Assembly (NCBI GenBank): GCA_013339895.1
Contig: JABACO010000008.1
Location: 3,489,490 to 3,553,489 of the forward strand
DNA from: Ephydatia muelleri
Taxonomy: Eukaryota; Porifera; Demospongiae; Spongillida; Spongillidae
DNA: 64,000 nt
Reading direction: 5' to 3'
The notes below the pieces were generated by a model. It was not told where the DNA came from and did not search any database. It saw only the letters and a list, made by a program, of their open reading frames with translations. Position 1 is the stretch's first letter. Each line of letters opens with the position of its first letter. Position numbers and translations under genes: made by a program. Below are positions 10,876 through 21,922 of the stretch, in pieces.

Positions 10876-11949
10876 CGATTATCACTACCTCGGATGTCCC
10901 GCGCAGAGGTATAGCGCACGTGATTCGCTTCCAATCCCTCTATATTATCTCTGGTTTAGTGGTGCCTCATCACCCCCATGCCTCCAGGTTGTGGGCTCTA
11001 TCTATATTTTCAAGCTTATTTTTTGTGTCTGCCAACGTATATAGAGTCACTCATACCAGAGAAATGTCATTATGCTAAGTTTTTCCCTTTCCAAAACGCT
11101 CTTTTGGATCGCATTGGTGCACAACGGCATTAAGCAGCTCAGCTAGTGGTGTGAAAAACACAGCTGGCTATAAAAGCCTCACTACGCGGATGATGTGTCG
11201 TTTTATAAGTAGAGAGGAAAATAAGTATTTCGAAGTGCATATTTACAATTTTGTTATACCAGTATCAGAATTATAGCTTTTGACTTCATTAGTAAGCGAG
11301 TGAGTAGTGATGTTTTTGAACACATGCTGCTGCACCACACCAGGCCCCGCACTAGACCCGGATGGATGCTCTCCCACCTTTGCTGCTGATTGTTTATTCG
11401 ACATCATTTGTTTACAATTCGTCTAATTAGCGTCAAACATCCAATTAAGCGGAGAAGAGAAATAAAATAAAATCAATATGTGGCAAAACTGTGATCTTCG
11501 GAAAGTGGCCTGCGTAAATAGGCACGGATAACGCATTGACGTGTGGAATACCTAGCACTCGAAGACCATGTGGCTACGAAAAAGTAGGGGACCGTCGAAA
11601 AGCAGTGATTTTTGGCACGGATTCCACACCATGGCATAATATCGCAGGCGTAATTGACCGCGCAACGGACGTGATTAAATTTTATTTTTATGGTGATTCG
11701 CACGACCAAGACCACGCCCAAAATGAAGTACAGTGTAGCATAGATATTAAATATAGAGTCTATTCTAATATTTATGCTCTAATATCTATGAGTTTAGTGC
11801 CGTACCGTAACAAATGAATCGGTTGTTAAGTTTTGACTCGGTCGAAAAAGCAATCGTCACTGTTACGGCCACATGCGATTCTGACTGCTAGTTTAATCAA
11901 AACCTCATAACTCGGTCAGATTGTACGAACAAAAAACAACCTCGGTGAT

Positions 11950-13182
11950 CACTTCACAGAACCCATTGGAGCTCAATGCTGTTGAATAAATTTGCAGCAA
12001 AGTTTCGAAAACATGCATGGTGTCGTCCTGGAGTGCAATAATTCACTGATGCTTTATGTAGCTCATTCACCATAAGCATTAAGTCCAAGGTCTTCTTCCT
12101 GTGATTATTTCTATTTGGACTGTATTCTATGTTCACAAACTCAACAGTTGCTGTGAGAACAGTCCAAGATCTAGGTCATGTTCAGGGAACATGTTTATGT
12201 CTGGATGATCATCAAGAGTCTCCATTCCATATATGGTCATAGCAGCTGATAGAATGTGTGACTCAATAACAGTAAGTAGAAAATCCTCACAGGAATAGAC
12301 ATCTGCTTCTGGGTCTTTTCTTACATTCCTTCTATTTACCAAGGTTTTTAACTGGTACATAGTTCCTTTGTTGGAATAGCTTGCATATTTGTATAGTCTG
12401 GACCAAATGACCTAAATATTTATTGGGAGCAGGGTTATAGCGGTGAATATAACTGTAGTACTAACCTTTAAGAATATTTAACCTTAGCATGCCAGTCCTC
12501 CACAACGGGCACAAGTCCTTTCAGCCATTCACGCGAAGTATTGGAGTTATGTAATCCATCGCGTACGGATCGCATTCTTGATGCAGTTAGCTGGTCACCT
12601 CCCATTAAGATATGCACTAACTTTGAATGAGTTACATTCAGATGTTCACCTGAAGTTCACACTCTTCAGTGGTTTCTTCGAATGGCACATATTTATGGAA
12701 ACTTTCCATGATTTGAGCCATCTCACCCACTTGATTTTCATTTTTTAGGATGACTCCAAAGGGAATCTGCAGCCTGAAGAAATGTCAGGTGTTGATGAGT
12801 CACGTGGATATTTAATAATAAACACTTAATATACAACTGTTGACTTCTGTGAGTGTAAATATGATGGTTCCTACTTGAAGCATATGATTGCAGATGTTTC
12901 ATGTGCTTTACAAGTACTCTAGAGATTAATGTGCAAAACCTTTCCATCATCAATTGAAGGCAATAGCACATATAGGTCAACCATTTTGGGGTCTATCATA
13001 CTCATCAGATTAGACATTTGTTTTGCATTGACTCTGTCTGCTACAGCGTATACATGAAAGTAATGTAACGACTTTGTCTGATTGTCAGATCGCATGCACC
13101 TGGGTTTCACATTGTCATCTATATTATCTCCTACCAGCTTCATATAGCATGTTGGTCCAGGAATCTGTAATTCGATCAGCAT
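11950..13182 (-). pseudogene. DUF6589-like transposon-associated protein, decayed
   Basis: Minus-strand pieces appear in family order. First, MKLVGDNIDDNVKPR, SLHYFHVYAVADRV and VDLYVLLPSIDDGKVL (13,182-12,919). Then VLVKHMKHLQSY (about 12,900). Then VPFEETTEECEL, HILMGGDQLTASRMR, EWLKGLVPVVEDWHAK (12,720-12,490). Last, TMYQLKTLVNRRNVRKD and CEDFLLTVIESHILSAAM (12,360-12,230). The GDN-D--VKPR, Y-F-H, GGDQLT and VVEDWHAK signatures are those I associate with DUF6589 proteins, abundant and TE-linked in early animals. At least two frame changes and a stop interrupt the reading, so it is a pseudogene. Confidence 0.6.
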
Positions 13183-13421
13183 TCACTTGTGTAGCCGAAT
13201 CACTGCTATCCGTATCATCACAATGACCTTCAGCACAATCATTTTCATATTCCTCTTTAGATTGTTCATTTTGATAATCTCTGTTACCTTCATCATTACT
13301 TTCTTCAACATATTCCTCAACATTTTCTCCTCCTACTTCTTCATCTTCTTCCCCATCTTGTTTGTCACCATCTCTCTCAATACCTTCCTCATATTCATCA
13401 TCTTCCTCACATTCATATTGT

Positions 13422-13525
13422 TCTTCATCTTCATCCTCAGTTTCATCTTCATCTTCAGTTCATCTTCATCCTCAGTTTCATCTTCATCTTCAGTTCATCT
13501 TCATCCTCAGTTTCATCTACATCTA
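13422..13525. repeat. 35-bp minisatellite
   Basis: About three tandem copies of a 35-bp unit (TTCATCTTCATCCTCAG plus TTTCATCTTCATCTTCAG). On the minus strand this encodes Asp/Glu-rich stretches. It lies upstream of the DUF6589-like remnant and could be its decayed acidic N-terminal region. The plus-strand Phe/Ile-rich ORF here is its shadow. Confidence 0.8.
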
Positions 13526-13599
13526 CATCCATGTTCATTCATTAGACAGCATTCTTCATTGTTTTCTTCATCTTGTTTAGTTATGTCTTCTACACCTGG

Positions 13600-15229
13600 T
13601 TCATGATCAATTTGGTCTTCTCTATTTTTTACCTTCTCCTTCATCATCTACATGATCCTTTTCAACATTATCATCTGCCACATCAATTTCATTTTCCTGC
13701 AACTATACAATGAATAAGAAAAGTGAAAAGTATGCATTGTAAAGCTACATGTTCAGTGATACAGATTGTCTTCAAATTATGAACGTACTTCAATAGCTCT
13801 TCATTGTGATTTTTTCCTGCCTCTCTTATAGTATTGTGCAGCCAAGGATGAGACACACACGCTCACACCAACTTTTTGAAGCTTTTGAAAGACCTATGAA
13901 GGACACAGTAAAGGCAGTTGTCCTAATGAAATCACTGGGCTATCATACTTACAGATTCACTTGCGTGCCCTGTGTAAAGAAAGACCAAGCGAGATATTAA
14001 GTTTCTGAAGAAACGTACCCATCCTTTTGTTGGCTTTGATAATTATTGATATGCACGTGAGTACCCAACATTGGTCACTGGGATGCAAGATATGAGTAAA
14101 TTATACAAGACTGGAATTGTCTTCAGTTCGTTCTTCAGTTTCCGCCATGAAAGAGTACACAAATTCTCTTTTCGTGCATCAATGATAATAGAAGTACTGC
14201 TATAAGGGACTTTATCTCCAGTCTAATTGCTTTAGCTATATGCTTCACAAAACAAATCTGCAATTGTTAATGTTTAACAGCCAATTTTGCTAAAGCTTAC
14301 GAGCTAAATCAATACCCATGGCCTTTCTTGATGGTTTCAGCTTGTAGACTCGTGATCCCGATGGATAGTCAACCTCAATCTGTTGTACAATAAAGGGAAT
14401 GATGTATATTAATTAGAGCTACAGTCAGTATGTGCTCCTTAACAATGAGCAACAAATGTTTTACAGGATCTGGTACCAAATGGTACATTCTTTGCAAGGT
14501 GCATGAATGAATTTGGCTTCTTTCTCACCCCATGAGACCGAATCCAGTATGTGTTCGCCATGCCAATACGCTATTTGATTCTTAGTTATACCTGAAGGGT
14601 CTTGTGTATATGGTTGCCAACTAACACACGGATGTTAAATGATTGGAGAGCTTCACCCAATCCCTTGACAAAGGGATCAGCAATTCCTTGTCAGTCACTT
14701 TGGTGCTGTTGATTATTTCATCCTTCTGTTTGCGTGATTGCTTTTAATAAGTATTTGTTTAATCCTTACGATTTTCTCTACAGACTGTCTCCTGTCTTCC
14801 ACCTGCTGAACAATAATCTGAGTTTGACCTATGCCATGAACCACCAGATGGTACAGTCAGTACATACCAATGCCCTACATGGCAGCTCCAAGCTCCAGTG
14901 ATTGGCTCACAATCATTAGGCATATGGGACACCACAGCTGCTCCATGCAGGATTGCTGGATAATTGGAACTGTGGATGGGAGGGGCAACTGCATTGGTGG
15001 CTGGTCGACCACCTGACCTTTGTGGTTGGTTGTTTTGGTAAGAAAAGACCAGTGTAAACTTACATGTACATACATGTATAGATGCATGGATTCAGTGCAC
15101 ATAATTATTTTATGGTACCTTCTTGCAGACAACTGCTGTGTGCACTTTCCAATCAAAAGGTAAACTATGTACTCTTCAGATGATTTCACTTATTTGTTTA
15201 AACAAAACATGGTGGGTGAGTGGCCCATT
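13600..15229. other. TE-rich spacer with small coding-like fragments
   Basis: No complete gene is visible. Short minus-strand coding-like pieces occur, for example IEVDYPSGSRVYKLKPSRK near 14,300-14,400 and GEHILDSVSWGEKEAKFIH near 14,480-14,545. An acidic piece (DVADDNVEKDHVDDEGEGKK) is near 13,630-13,700. They may be exons of the same decayed element as the DUF6589-like remnant. I cannot join them. Confidence 0.35.
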
Positions 15230-15622
15230 CACAGGAAAAGTTAGAAACGTCCAGCCGGTCATGGTTTTTCAATCTGGTATTTAACATAAAACCACTCTGG
15301 AATTGCGCGGAAATAGCGTAAAAACCATTCTGGGATAAAACGTCCAGGGTGGGAATATCGCGTTAAATCCATATGGTCTTGTTCTGGTTTTGTCGAACAA
15401 GAACCATGTTGAAGTTATTAGTTATTGGTTCAACATGGTTTTTGTTCCACAAAACCAGGACAAGACCATATATAATATGACTCAGTGATATTCCCACCCT
15501 GGACGTTTAATCTCAGGATGGGCCTTTTTACGCTTATTCACGCTAGATCACCAATCCCATAGTGGTTTTATGTTAAAAACCAGCTTGAAAAACTATGACT
15601 GGACGTTTCTAACTTTCCTGTG
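15230..15622. repeat. Foldback MITE, family F, copy 2 (complete)
   Basis: The ends are CACAGGAAAAGTTAGAAACG and CTAACTTTCCTGTG. Inside are the same TCCAGGGTGGGAATAT / ATTCCCACCCTGGA pair as in copy 1, and a central palindrome around GAACCATGTTGAAG...TTCAACATGG. At 393 bp it is the cleanest copy and defines the family structure. It ends only 28 bp before the EnSpm element. Confidence 0.85.
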
Positions 15623-15650
15623 ACTGCCCCTTTAAAAACTCCCGTCTACG

Positions 15651-15900
15651 CCCTAGAAAAAATTCTTGCCACGGTTTGTCAAGACTTACCAAGTCTTACC
15701 AAGATTTATCAGGCACGACTTGCCAAGACTTAGCAAGAATCAACCAAGTTTTAGCAAGTCTTATCAAGACTTGACCAGAATTTGGAACAGAAATTTTAAG
15801 ACTTAACAAGACCTAGCATGGTTTGCCAAGAATAAAGCAGGTGTGACTTGTCAAGTCTTATCAAGGCGTTCCAAGAATAAATAACATTATACTTGTCAAT
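15651..15900. repeat. Left terminal and subterminal repeats of the EnSpm element
   Basis: After the CCCTAG end, variants of CAAGACTTACCAAGTCTTA recur many times in both orientations. This is the expected form of a CACTA subterminal transposase-binding array. The mirror array is at the right end. Confidence 0.8.
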
Positions 15901-15956
15901 TCTTATTATAGCATGATAATAACGTACAATTACACACATGTAGAAAGTTAACTGTC

Positions 15957-17981
15957 TCATTCTGAGTCACGGCACTTCTGATTGGCTTTTGAAACAAATG
16001 TTGCCATGTTCCATTCGGTTTGGTTGTACCTCTTGTTCATGATATCTGAAAACCAAAAGATTGTTTTACACAATACATTTTATGTGTATTAATTAACTTA
16101 CCAATTATTCTTGATACTTTAGTTGGATCAAGCACACCTCTTTCACTCTTCGTACTTTTAAACAGCAGGGAAGAAGACAATTCTGCTCTAGTAAATCTCA
16201 TGTCCAACAATTGCAATCCAAACAAGTATGGAGTTTTAGCTGGCAGATGAAGAACGTTAACTCCATTTACCTATAAGAGTGCAAGTTTATACTCTTTTTG
16301 TATGAAATATTATTTTCAACTAACCATGTACATGCTTGTATCTTCTTGTTTTATTGCAGAGCTGCATGGTATGCTATCGTCTGCTCTTCCTGAATTGGAA
16401 AATGCTGATTGTGTTGGGGGCGCTGGACTCAGGCATGCCCATCCAATAGCTCTTTGAATCAGCTCATCATCTCTATCTGGGACTGGCAAATCTCATTCTG
16501 TGTGTCACGAATCTGCTGCATGTCAGTCTAAGGCATCATTATGTAACTAGACTTTGCAAACAATTAGTAATGCACTGCACCTTCATCTCTCTCAACAAAG
16601 TTGCTATTTCTTCTTGATTCTGAGTATATATAAGAAAGTTTTGGTCAAATATCACTAACATTAATGCATGCAACACACAAGATTGCTACTTGTACCCACA
16701 CATTCCAGCTCTTTACCTTAAGGAATAAAACAAAATAATATAACCATGCACAGTATGAAATGAACCTGCCTGATTTCACAGCTTTAGTTAAAATATCCTT
16801 TCTGGATGTGTGAGGATCAACTACCGAATCCTTCAAATTGTAAAGACTTATAATAATAGATAGCTATACAAAATAGCATGTAGCAGACCTTGGATTCCTC
16901 TCTGCTTGATGTTGATTGATGAAGCTTTTGTTCGCATATCATTAAGAAAATACTCAAAAACATTTGCTGCATACCAGTTTTGCTGATTCGGACTGAGTTT
17001 TCTTGAATTTCTATGTGATTTATTGAAATCCTGTTTAGCAGACATACAATACATTGTCACAGTTACCTTGTTTTTTGTGGAATTTGAGGATTCATCTGTT
17101 AAAGCAAGAGAGTGAGCATTTAAGTTATGCAAAATAATTGTAACCTTTTAAGGATACAAATTGCGCTGGGTACACTTTTCCATGTGACTCATAAAGAAGT
17201 TCTGCCCCTTTTGAGAGATCCATAACAGATTCCGTATCCTCTCTGTACAGGTCTCTGATTTTGGCAACCACTATCTCACCAGTTTGAGAACATTTCAGCA
17301 CAACTGATCCTATTGTACGGATGCTTAATTATAAGTGATTGATCTATATTAATTCTTGCATCAGTGTTACTGATATTATAAATCCTAAAACTGTCAAAGT
17401 AATCCGCTTTTATAGTCTGATTGGCCTTATTGCTAACTTACGCATATGAATGTATCGATCAGCCATGCACATATAACCGCGCGTTTCTTTCTCGCAAGAT
17501 CAGCCAATTTTATCGGCTTGCGGTTAACACGCTACGTAACACCTCACGACCTAGCTGCATTTTGGCGCCAAAATGCAAACTTGATGTTTCAAGGTTCTTC
17601 CCTAGCACTATACATGTATATACATGCGCTAAAAGGATTCATGCTCGTAGCAGTGACTCAAAACATTCAAGCATCCCGCGTAGCGATTACAATATTAATT
17701 GTATTTATTCCTCGCGGTCACACTAGCTAAAAACCACATACAGGTACCACATAATTAAGCCTAGGTGTCATTCGTACGCGCCGCAGCTCAACTGATCTGC
17801 ATTACCGTACGTGCTAGAATTGAGTAATTAGCGACATGCTTCTGTGCTAATTGTGTAGACAATGTGCACCTGCGCTTAACTTACTGTTCTGGTCCAGTGT
17901 AGCTTCTTCCAGTTCTCCTTCGGATGCTTTCATCGTGGGCTTCCTTTTTCTTTTCCCATTCGCTTCTTGATCAGTAGACAT
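15957..17981 (-). CDS. BEN-domain protein encoded inside the EnSpm transposon
   Basis: This is a spliced minus-strand gene. Exons I can place: 17,981-17,885 (start MSTDQEANGKRKRKP, nuclear-signal-like basic run); 17,309-17,145 (KIRDLYREDTESV, GAELLYESHGKVYP); 17,095-17,067; 17,030-16,975. Middle exons are less certain (about 16,830-16,360; includes EEIATLLREMK and SAIKQEDTSMYM). The BEN exon 16,266-16,099 reads PYLFGLQLLDMRFTRAELSSS then LDPTKVSRIIG. The last exon, about 16,037-15,957, reads DIMNKRYNQTEWN and AFVSKANQKC-like to the stop. The last two exons join in phase and form a BEN domain, a DNA-binding fold. The start is 98 bp from the transposase start, so they share a divergent promoter. 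It probably binds element ends or chromatin (inference). Confidence 0.7.
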
Positions 17982-18078
17982 TGTACTATACAGCTTAATA
18001 TTGAACACGTGCAGATGATATGGGATATGTTTTAATAAAAAATTATAATCTCTACTATTTGGCACGTGCAGCTGAAAA
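17982..18078. promoter_or_regulatory. Divergent promoter of the EnSpm genes
   Basis: These 97 bp separate the two start codons of the oppositely transcribed BEN and transposase genes, so both core promoters or 5' leaders must lie here or overlap it. It is AT-rich and contains two CACGTG E-box-like hexamers (about 18,007 and 18,063). No clear TATA box is seen. Confidence 0.45.
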
Positions 18079-21003
18079 ATGGAGAGACCAGAACAATTGC
18101 GTAGAGGCTATCGACAATACTTAAGAGACCCTTTAGTACCAGTGCCTAGAACTACAATGCGGAATCATCAGAAAACAAAAAGGTAATGGATGGCTCATTG
18201 ACCTTGTAGCTATAATTAATTTAATAAATTCGATTCATTAATTGTTACACGGTTGTACATATTCCACAAGTGTATGTATGAAGCAATTATTTCATCTACC
18301 CCCGGTGCAGACCTAAAGTACACCACTCAGTTGACAATGAAGATTTAACATCAGCTAGTCATCATGATAGTGGCGAATGCAGCACCAGTGATCAAAAACC
18401 AGCAGATGCAGATCTGCCTGTAGCAATAGGTAAGTGTCTATAAATCAGTGTAGTTTTGGTTGTGATAACTGCATGTTACTACATTAGATACTGGAATAAT
18501 GGACAGCAATGAAGGGAATCAAGAGGCAATTGATGTTGATGGTTCGATGCATGTGTTCGAAGCTGAAAGAGGTGATGACATGTACACAAGTGGTGCAAGT
18601 GATGGTGCAAGTGAATTGTCGAGGCCTATGTCAGAAAATTACAGTGATTCTGAGGAAGAATATTCACATTCTTCATCAAGCGAACAAGAGGAAGAACCAA
18701 TGAGCTGTACATTGAACATGGAAAGTATTCCAAAGTCTTCATTTGAGCCACTCTATAATGGTTCAACAGTGACAGTTTGTGGTGCTTATTTTTGCATCAT
18801 GAAGTATGCAAAAAAAGCTAAGATGCCATACAAAGCTATCGAAGAATTGTTAAATCTGCTGCAAGTGATTTGCCCTTTATCAAACAAATTGCCCAAGAGT
18901 TTACACCAACTAAAGAAATTTTTTCACAAATTCACCGCACCTTACACATGCTCTAAAGTTTGCAGTGAGTGTTCATCGCCTTGACATGGAACAGCAAACT
19001 GTGAATATTGCAGTTCAGAATATGGCAATATGATTTATATTTCCATTGCAAAATCATTGCAAACCATATTATCACGTGAGTCAACTTAGAAGATGCATAT
19101 GTATGGGGGGGAAAAATGTGCAATTTTTTTTAAGAAAAGCTTTTAAATATCTCTTACAAAATCCCACCACCATACAGGTAATTGGACTGAATTGGAGGCA
19201 CATAAACCTCACACTGAACATGACACAATTGATGATATTTGGAGTGGGGATACTCTCAGCAAGGATGCTGATCTTCAGACAAACAGCTTTCTGGCTCTAG
19301 GCATCTCTACCGATGGTGTTGCACTGTTTAAGTCTAGCAAGACTTCTCTTTGGCCAGTGTACTTATTAATCCAGAACCTACCTCCCCAAGTACGTTTTAA
19401 AGGTGAGAACATTATACTATGTGGCATTTGGCAGGGATCAAGAAAACCAGACATGAATGTATTGTTGAAACCTGTTGTGAAATCTATCCAGCAACTGAAG
19501 GAGCATGGAGTTATCATACAAACACCAATTGGCCCAAAACTTTACCATGCTAAATTAGTGTCAGGTATTTTTGATGCACCAGCTAAAGCAAGTGTTTTGT
19601 GTGAAAAGCAGTTTAACGGAGAATTTGGCTGTCCCACTTGTCTTCATCCTGGAAAACGTATAAAGAATGGTGCCAGAGTTTATTTACCAAAGAAGTATCC
19701 TCTCCGAACACATAAAGACGTCATAGATGATGGAATGGAAGCATTGAGAACAGGTACTGCTATTAATGAGGTGTTAGGAATATCACCTTTAGCTGATTCA
19801 TTAGATCTGGTTAAATCTGTTCCTGTAGACTACATGCATTCGTTATTAAAAGGAGTCACAAGAATGTTAATTCATTTGTGGTTCAATTCAAGCAATCACA
19901 AATGTCCTTTTAATTTGGGCAATAAGATCTCAGAAATAGATGCAGTACTTCTAAAGCAACATCCTCCTCATGAAATAAGTCGATGCCCCAGAAGTATATT
20001 ACATAGAAATTATTGGAAAGCATCAGAGTTAAAAAATTGGCTTCTCTATTATTCTCTTCCTCTTCTTCAAGGATATCTTCCACCTCTTTATTTGCACCAC
20101 TTTGCTCTTTTTGTATGTGCTGTGCACATTCTTCTGCAAGAGAAGATAACGTCTGATCCAGCTGAATTAATGTTAAATGAGTTTTATGACATGGTACCAG
20201 ATCTTTATGGCGATAAAACCTGTACTTATAATATGCATCAACTTAACCATGTTGAAAGTTTTATTAGATTGCTGGGACCATTGTGGACTCATTCTGCATT
20301 TTGCACTGAGAGTAAAAACGGTCTATTGAAGCATATGTACCATGGAAAAGGCAATGTATTAGAGCAATTAGTTTTCAACGTTGACATCACACAGACACTG
20401 CAATTTTTACATTCATCTTTGGCACAGCATGAAAATATGACAGTGATGCATTATTTGAACTTGCACTTTCTACCATTTCACTCACATGCTTACATATGTG
20501 TTGGAGAGCATGCATATCTCTGTGGACCTGGGTATTCAAGGCCTACAACAGAAGAAGAAAGAAATCTCTTGAATTGTGGTGATACTATAATAAAGTACTC
20601 AAAATATCTAAAGAATAACGTTCTCTACTGCTCAAAGATTATTTCAGAAAAGGGAAAGCGCAACAGCTCAGTATGTGTATACATCAGTGATGAAGATAAT
20701 CTTATGTTTGGTTGCATTCAGTTTTTCATCAACACACCTTCACCCAAAGCAGTAGTACAACCTTTATTAGTGTGCACCTCATGGTACAGCGATGCAGGCC
20801 CATGTTGCAGAGACAATCTAAAAGCATACAAGGAACTAGACCTTTTTACAGCACTTGACATATTTATCAAAGTCCAACGTTCTGCCACTTCCAGACTTAA
20901 TTGTATTCTTCTTGATAAAATAGTTTCAAAAGCAGTCTTAGTTGAAGGCCATGATAATAATTTGTATGCAATCAGACAGCCCAATAAATATGATCATAAC
21001 TAA
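18079..21003 (+). CDS. EnSpm/CACTA transposase (one in-frame stop)
   Basis: Four exons: 18,079-18,182; 18,311-18,429; 18,488-19,075; 19,178-21,003. All splice phases agree and give 879 codons. The N-terminus is acidic and Ser-rich (SDSEEEYSHSSSSEQEEE). Exon 3 has KSLHQLKKFFHKF and a Cys pair region (CSKVCSECSS). Exon 4 holds the catalytic region of animal EnSpm transposases: ALGISTDGVALFKSSK, SLWPVYLLIQNLPP, GIWQGSRKPDMN, CPTCLHPGKR, then VPVDYMHSLLKGVTR, KASELKNWLLYYSLPLL, YNMHQLNHVESFIRLLGPLW and SKNGLLKHMYHG. A TGA at 18,982-18,984 interrupts exon 3 within the Cys-rich part. Everything else is open. The stop suggests recent inactivation, unless it is a sequence error. Confidence 0.85.
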
Positions 21004-21204
21004 TATGTGACTACTTTCTTGTTCATGTATTATACTGCTTTCGTTTCTTATAGTTTGCTTTATATTCTATGGCGTATGTCTGTTGTAAGTGTATGTGTAT
21101 ATAATCGATTAACAAGTATAAATCTGAGAGGACCAGTGACTCGTAATTTATTACGCTATGACGCGTCAAGGATACTAATGAGATTCATACATGGCCACAA
21201 TTGT

Positions 21205-21329
21205 CGTAGCAAGTCTTGATAAGACTTGATAAGACTCAATAAGTCTTGTCAAGACCTTACAAAATCTTGAAACTACTTGCTAAGACTTGGTAAGTCTTGG
21301 CAAACCGTTGCAAGATTTTTTTTCTAGGG
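21205..21329. repeat. Right terminal and subterminal repeats of the EnSpm element
   Basis: Repeated TAAGACTTGATAAGACT and related motifs lead to the CTAGGG terminus. This is an inverted counterpart of the left array. Confidence 0.8.
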
Positions 21330-21922
21330 CGTACATATACATGTAGATCACAGGTTTTTAAAAAATCGTGGCTAGCTGTGTATTGTATATGTGTGTTTCC
21401 CCATGTGTGCTGATGAGCGTTATTACTCGCCTAACGTATTCTATCGGTTGGTTCCTCCACTACTGCAGTACGCACGCTTAAAGTAACCCTACATGGACGT
21501 GAAAACGGGCTGCGCATTATCACTGATACTAATGCTCGTACTTGCGCGTCGATGGTTTTGTTTACAGAATGCACCCATAGATGCACATGGACATAATACT
21601 AAACACATACAAACAACACCCATGGAAAAAACCATGCGCACACTGCAAACACACAATTCATCTCTATGTTTCTTTGGTCCCCAGCTGATGGCACAGATGT
21701 GAATGTATAGTTACAGCACTTGCAGATGCTATTCATTTTTACTAAATGTCTCCAAGTATGATTTGTGGTTCGCAAAACCATAATAGATTATATAGGAATA
21801 TAAATAATCTATGGCAAAACATGATGAGATTTGATATTACTTTTTGTTCTGGTTCTTTGTAAATTACGGTATTGTCTAATTATGTAGAGCATAGCACGTG
21901 ACGTATTATTTAATTTATCAAC

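Larger units (their letters stand above)
7350..11640. mobile_element. Large inverted-repeat element around a P/THAP-like coding fragment
   Basis: The segments 7350-7800 and 11,130-11,640 are inverted copies of each other. Shared marks include CCGTGCCAAAAATCA, GGCCACATGGTTTTCGAGTGCTAG, CAATGCGTTATCC, CCGCTTAATTGGATGTTTGA and CAGCTGTGTTTTTCACACC. A second inverted pair lies inside (8584-8655 and 10,890-10,958; AGAGATAATATATAGAGGGA with its complement). The interior holds a minus-strand transposase-like C-terminal exon. I read it as one old element with long terminal inverted repeats, or two nested ones. A 124-bp MITE has inserted at 10,752. Confidence 0.55.
15651..21329. mobile_element. EnSpm/CACTA DNA transposon, about 5.7 kb
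   Basis: The inverted termini begin CCCTAGAAAAAA on the left and end TTTTTTTTCTAGGG on the right. Subterminal arrays of AAGACTTG-type motifs follow on both sides (15,668-15,880 and 21,210-21,315). Two genes lie inside: a plus-strand transposase (18,079-21,003) and a minus-strand BEN-domain gene (15,957-17,981), transcribed divergently. CCCTAG resembles the CACTAG end of CACTA elements. The flanks read ...TACG and CGTA..., so a 2-bp CG duplication is possible but the end could extend. The transposase has one in-frame stop, so this copy is probably not autonomous. Confidence 0.85.

Noticed and set aside
13422..13525. CRISPR-like regularly spaced repeats
   Set aside because: Direct 35-bp tandem units without spacers in a eukaryotic genome; a minisatellite.
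13187..13606. Phe/Ile-rich 'membrane' ORF on the plus strand
   Set aside because: Shadow of Asp/Glu-rich minus-strand sequence and a 35-bp minisatellite.
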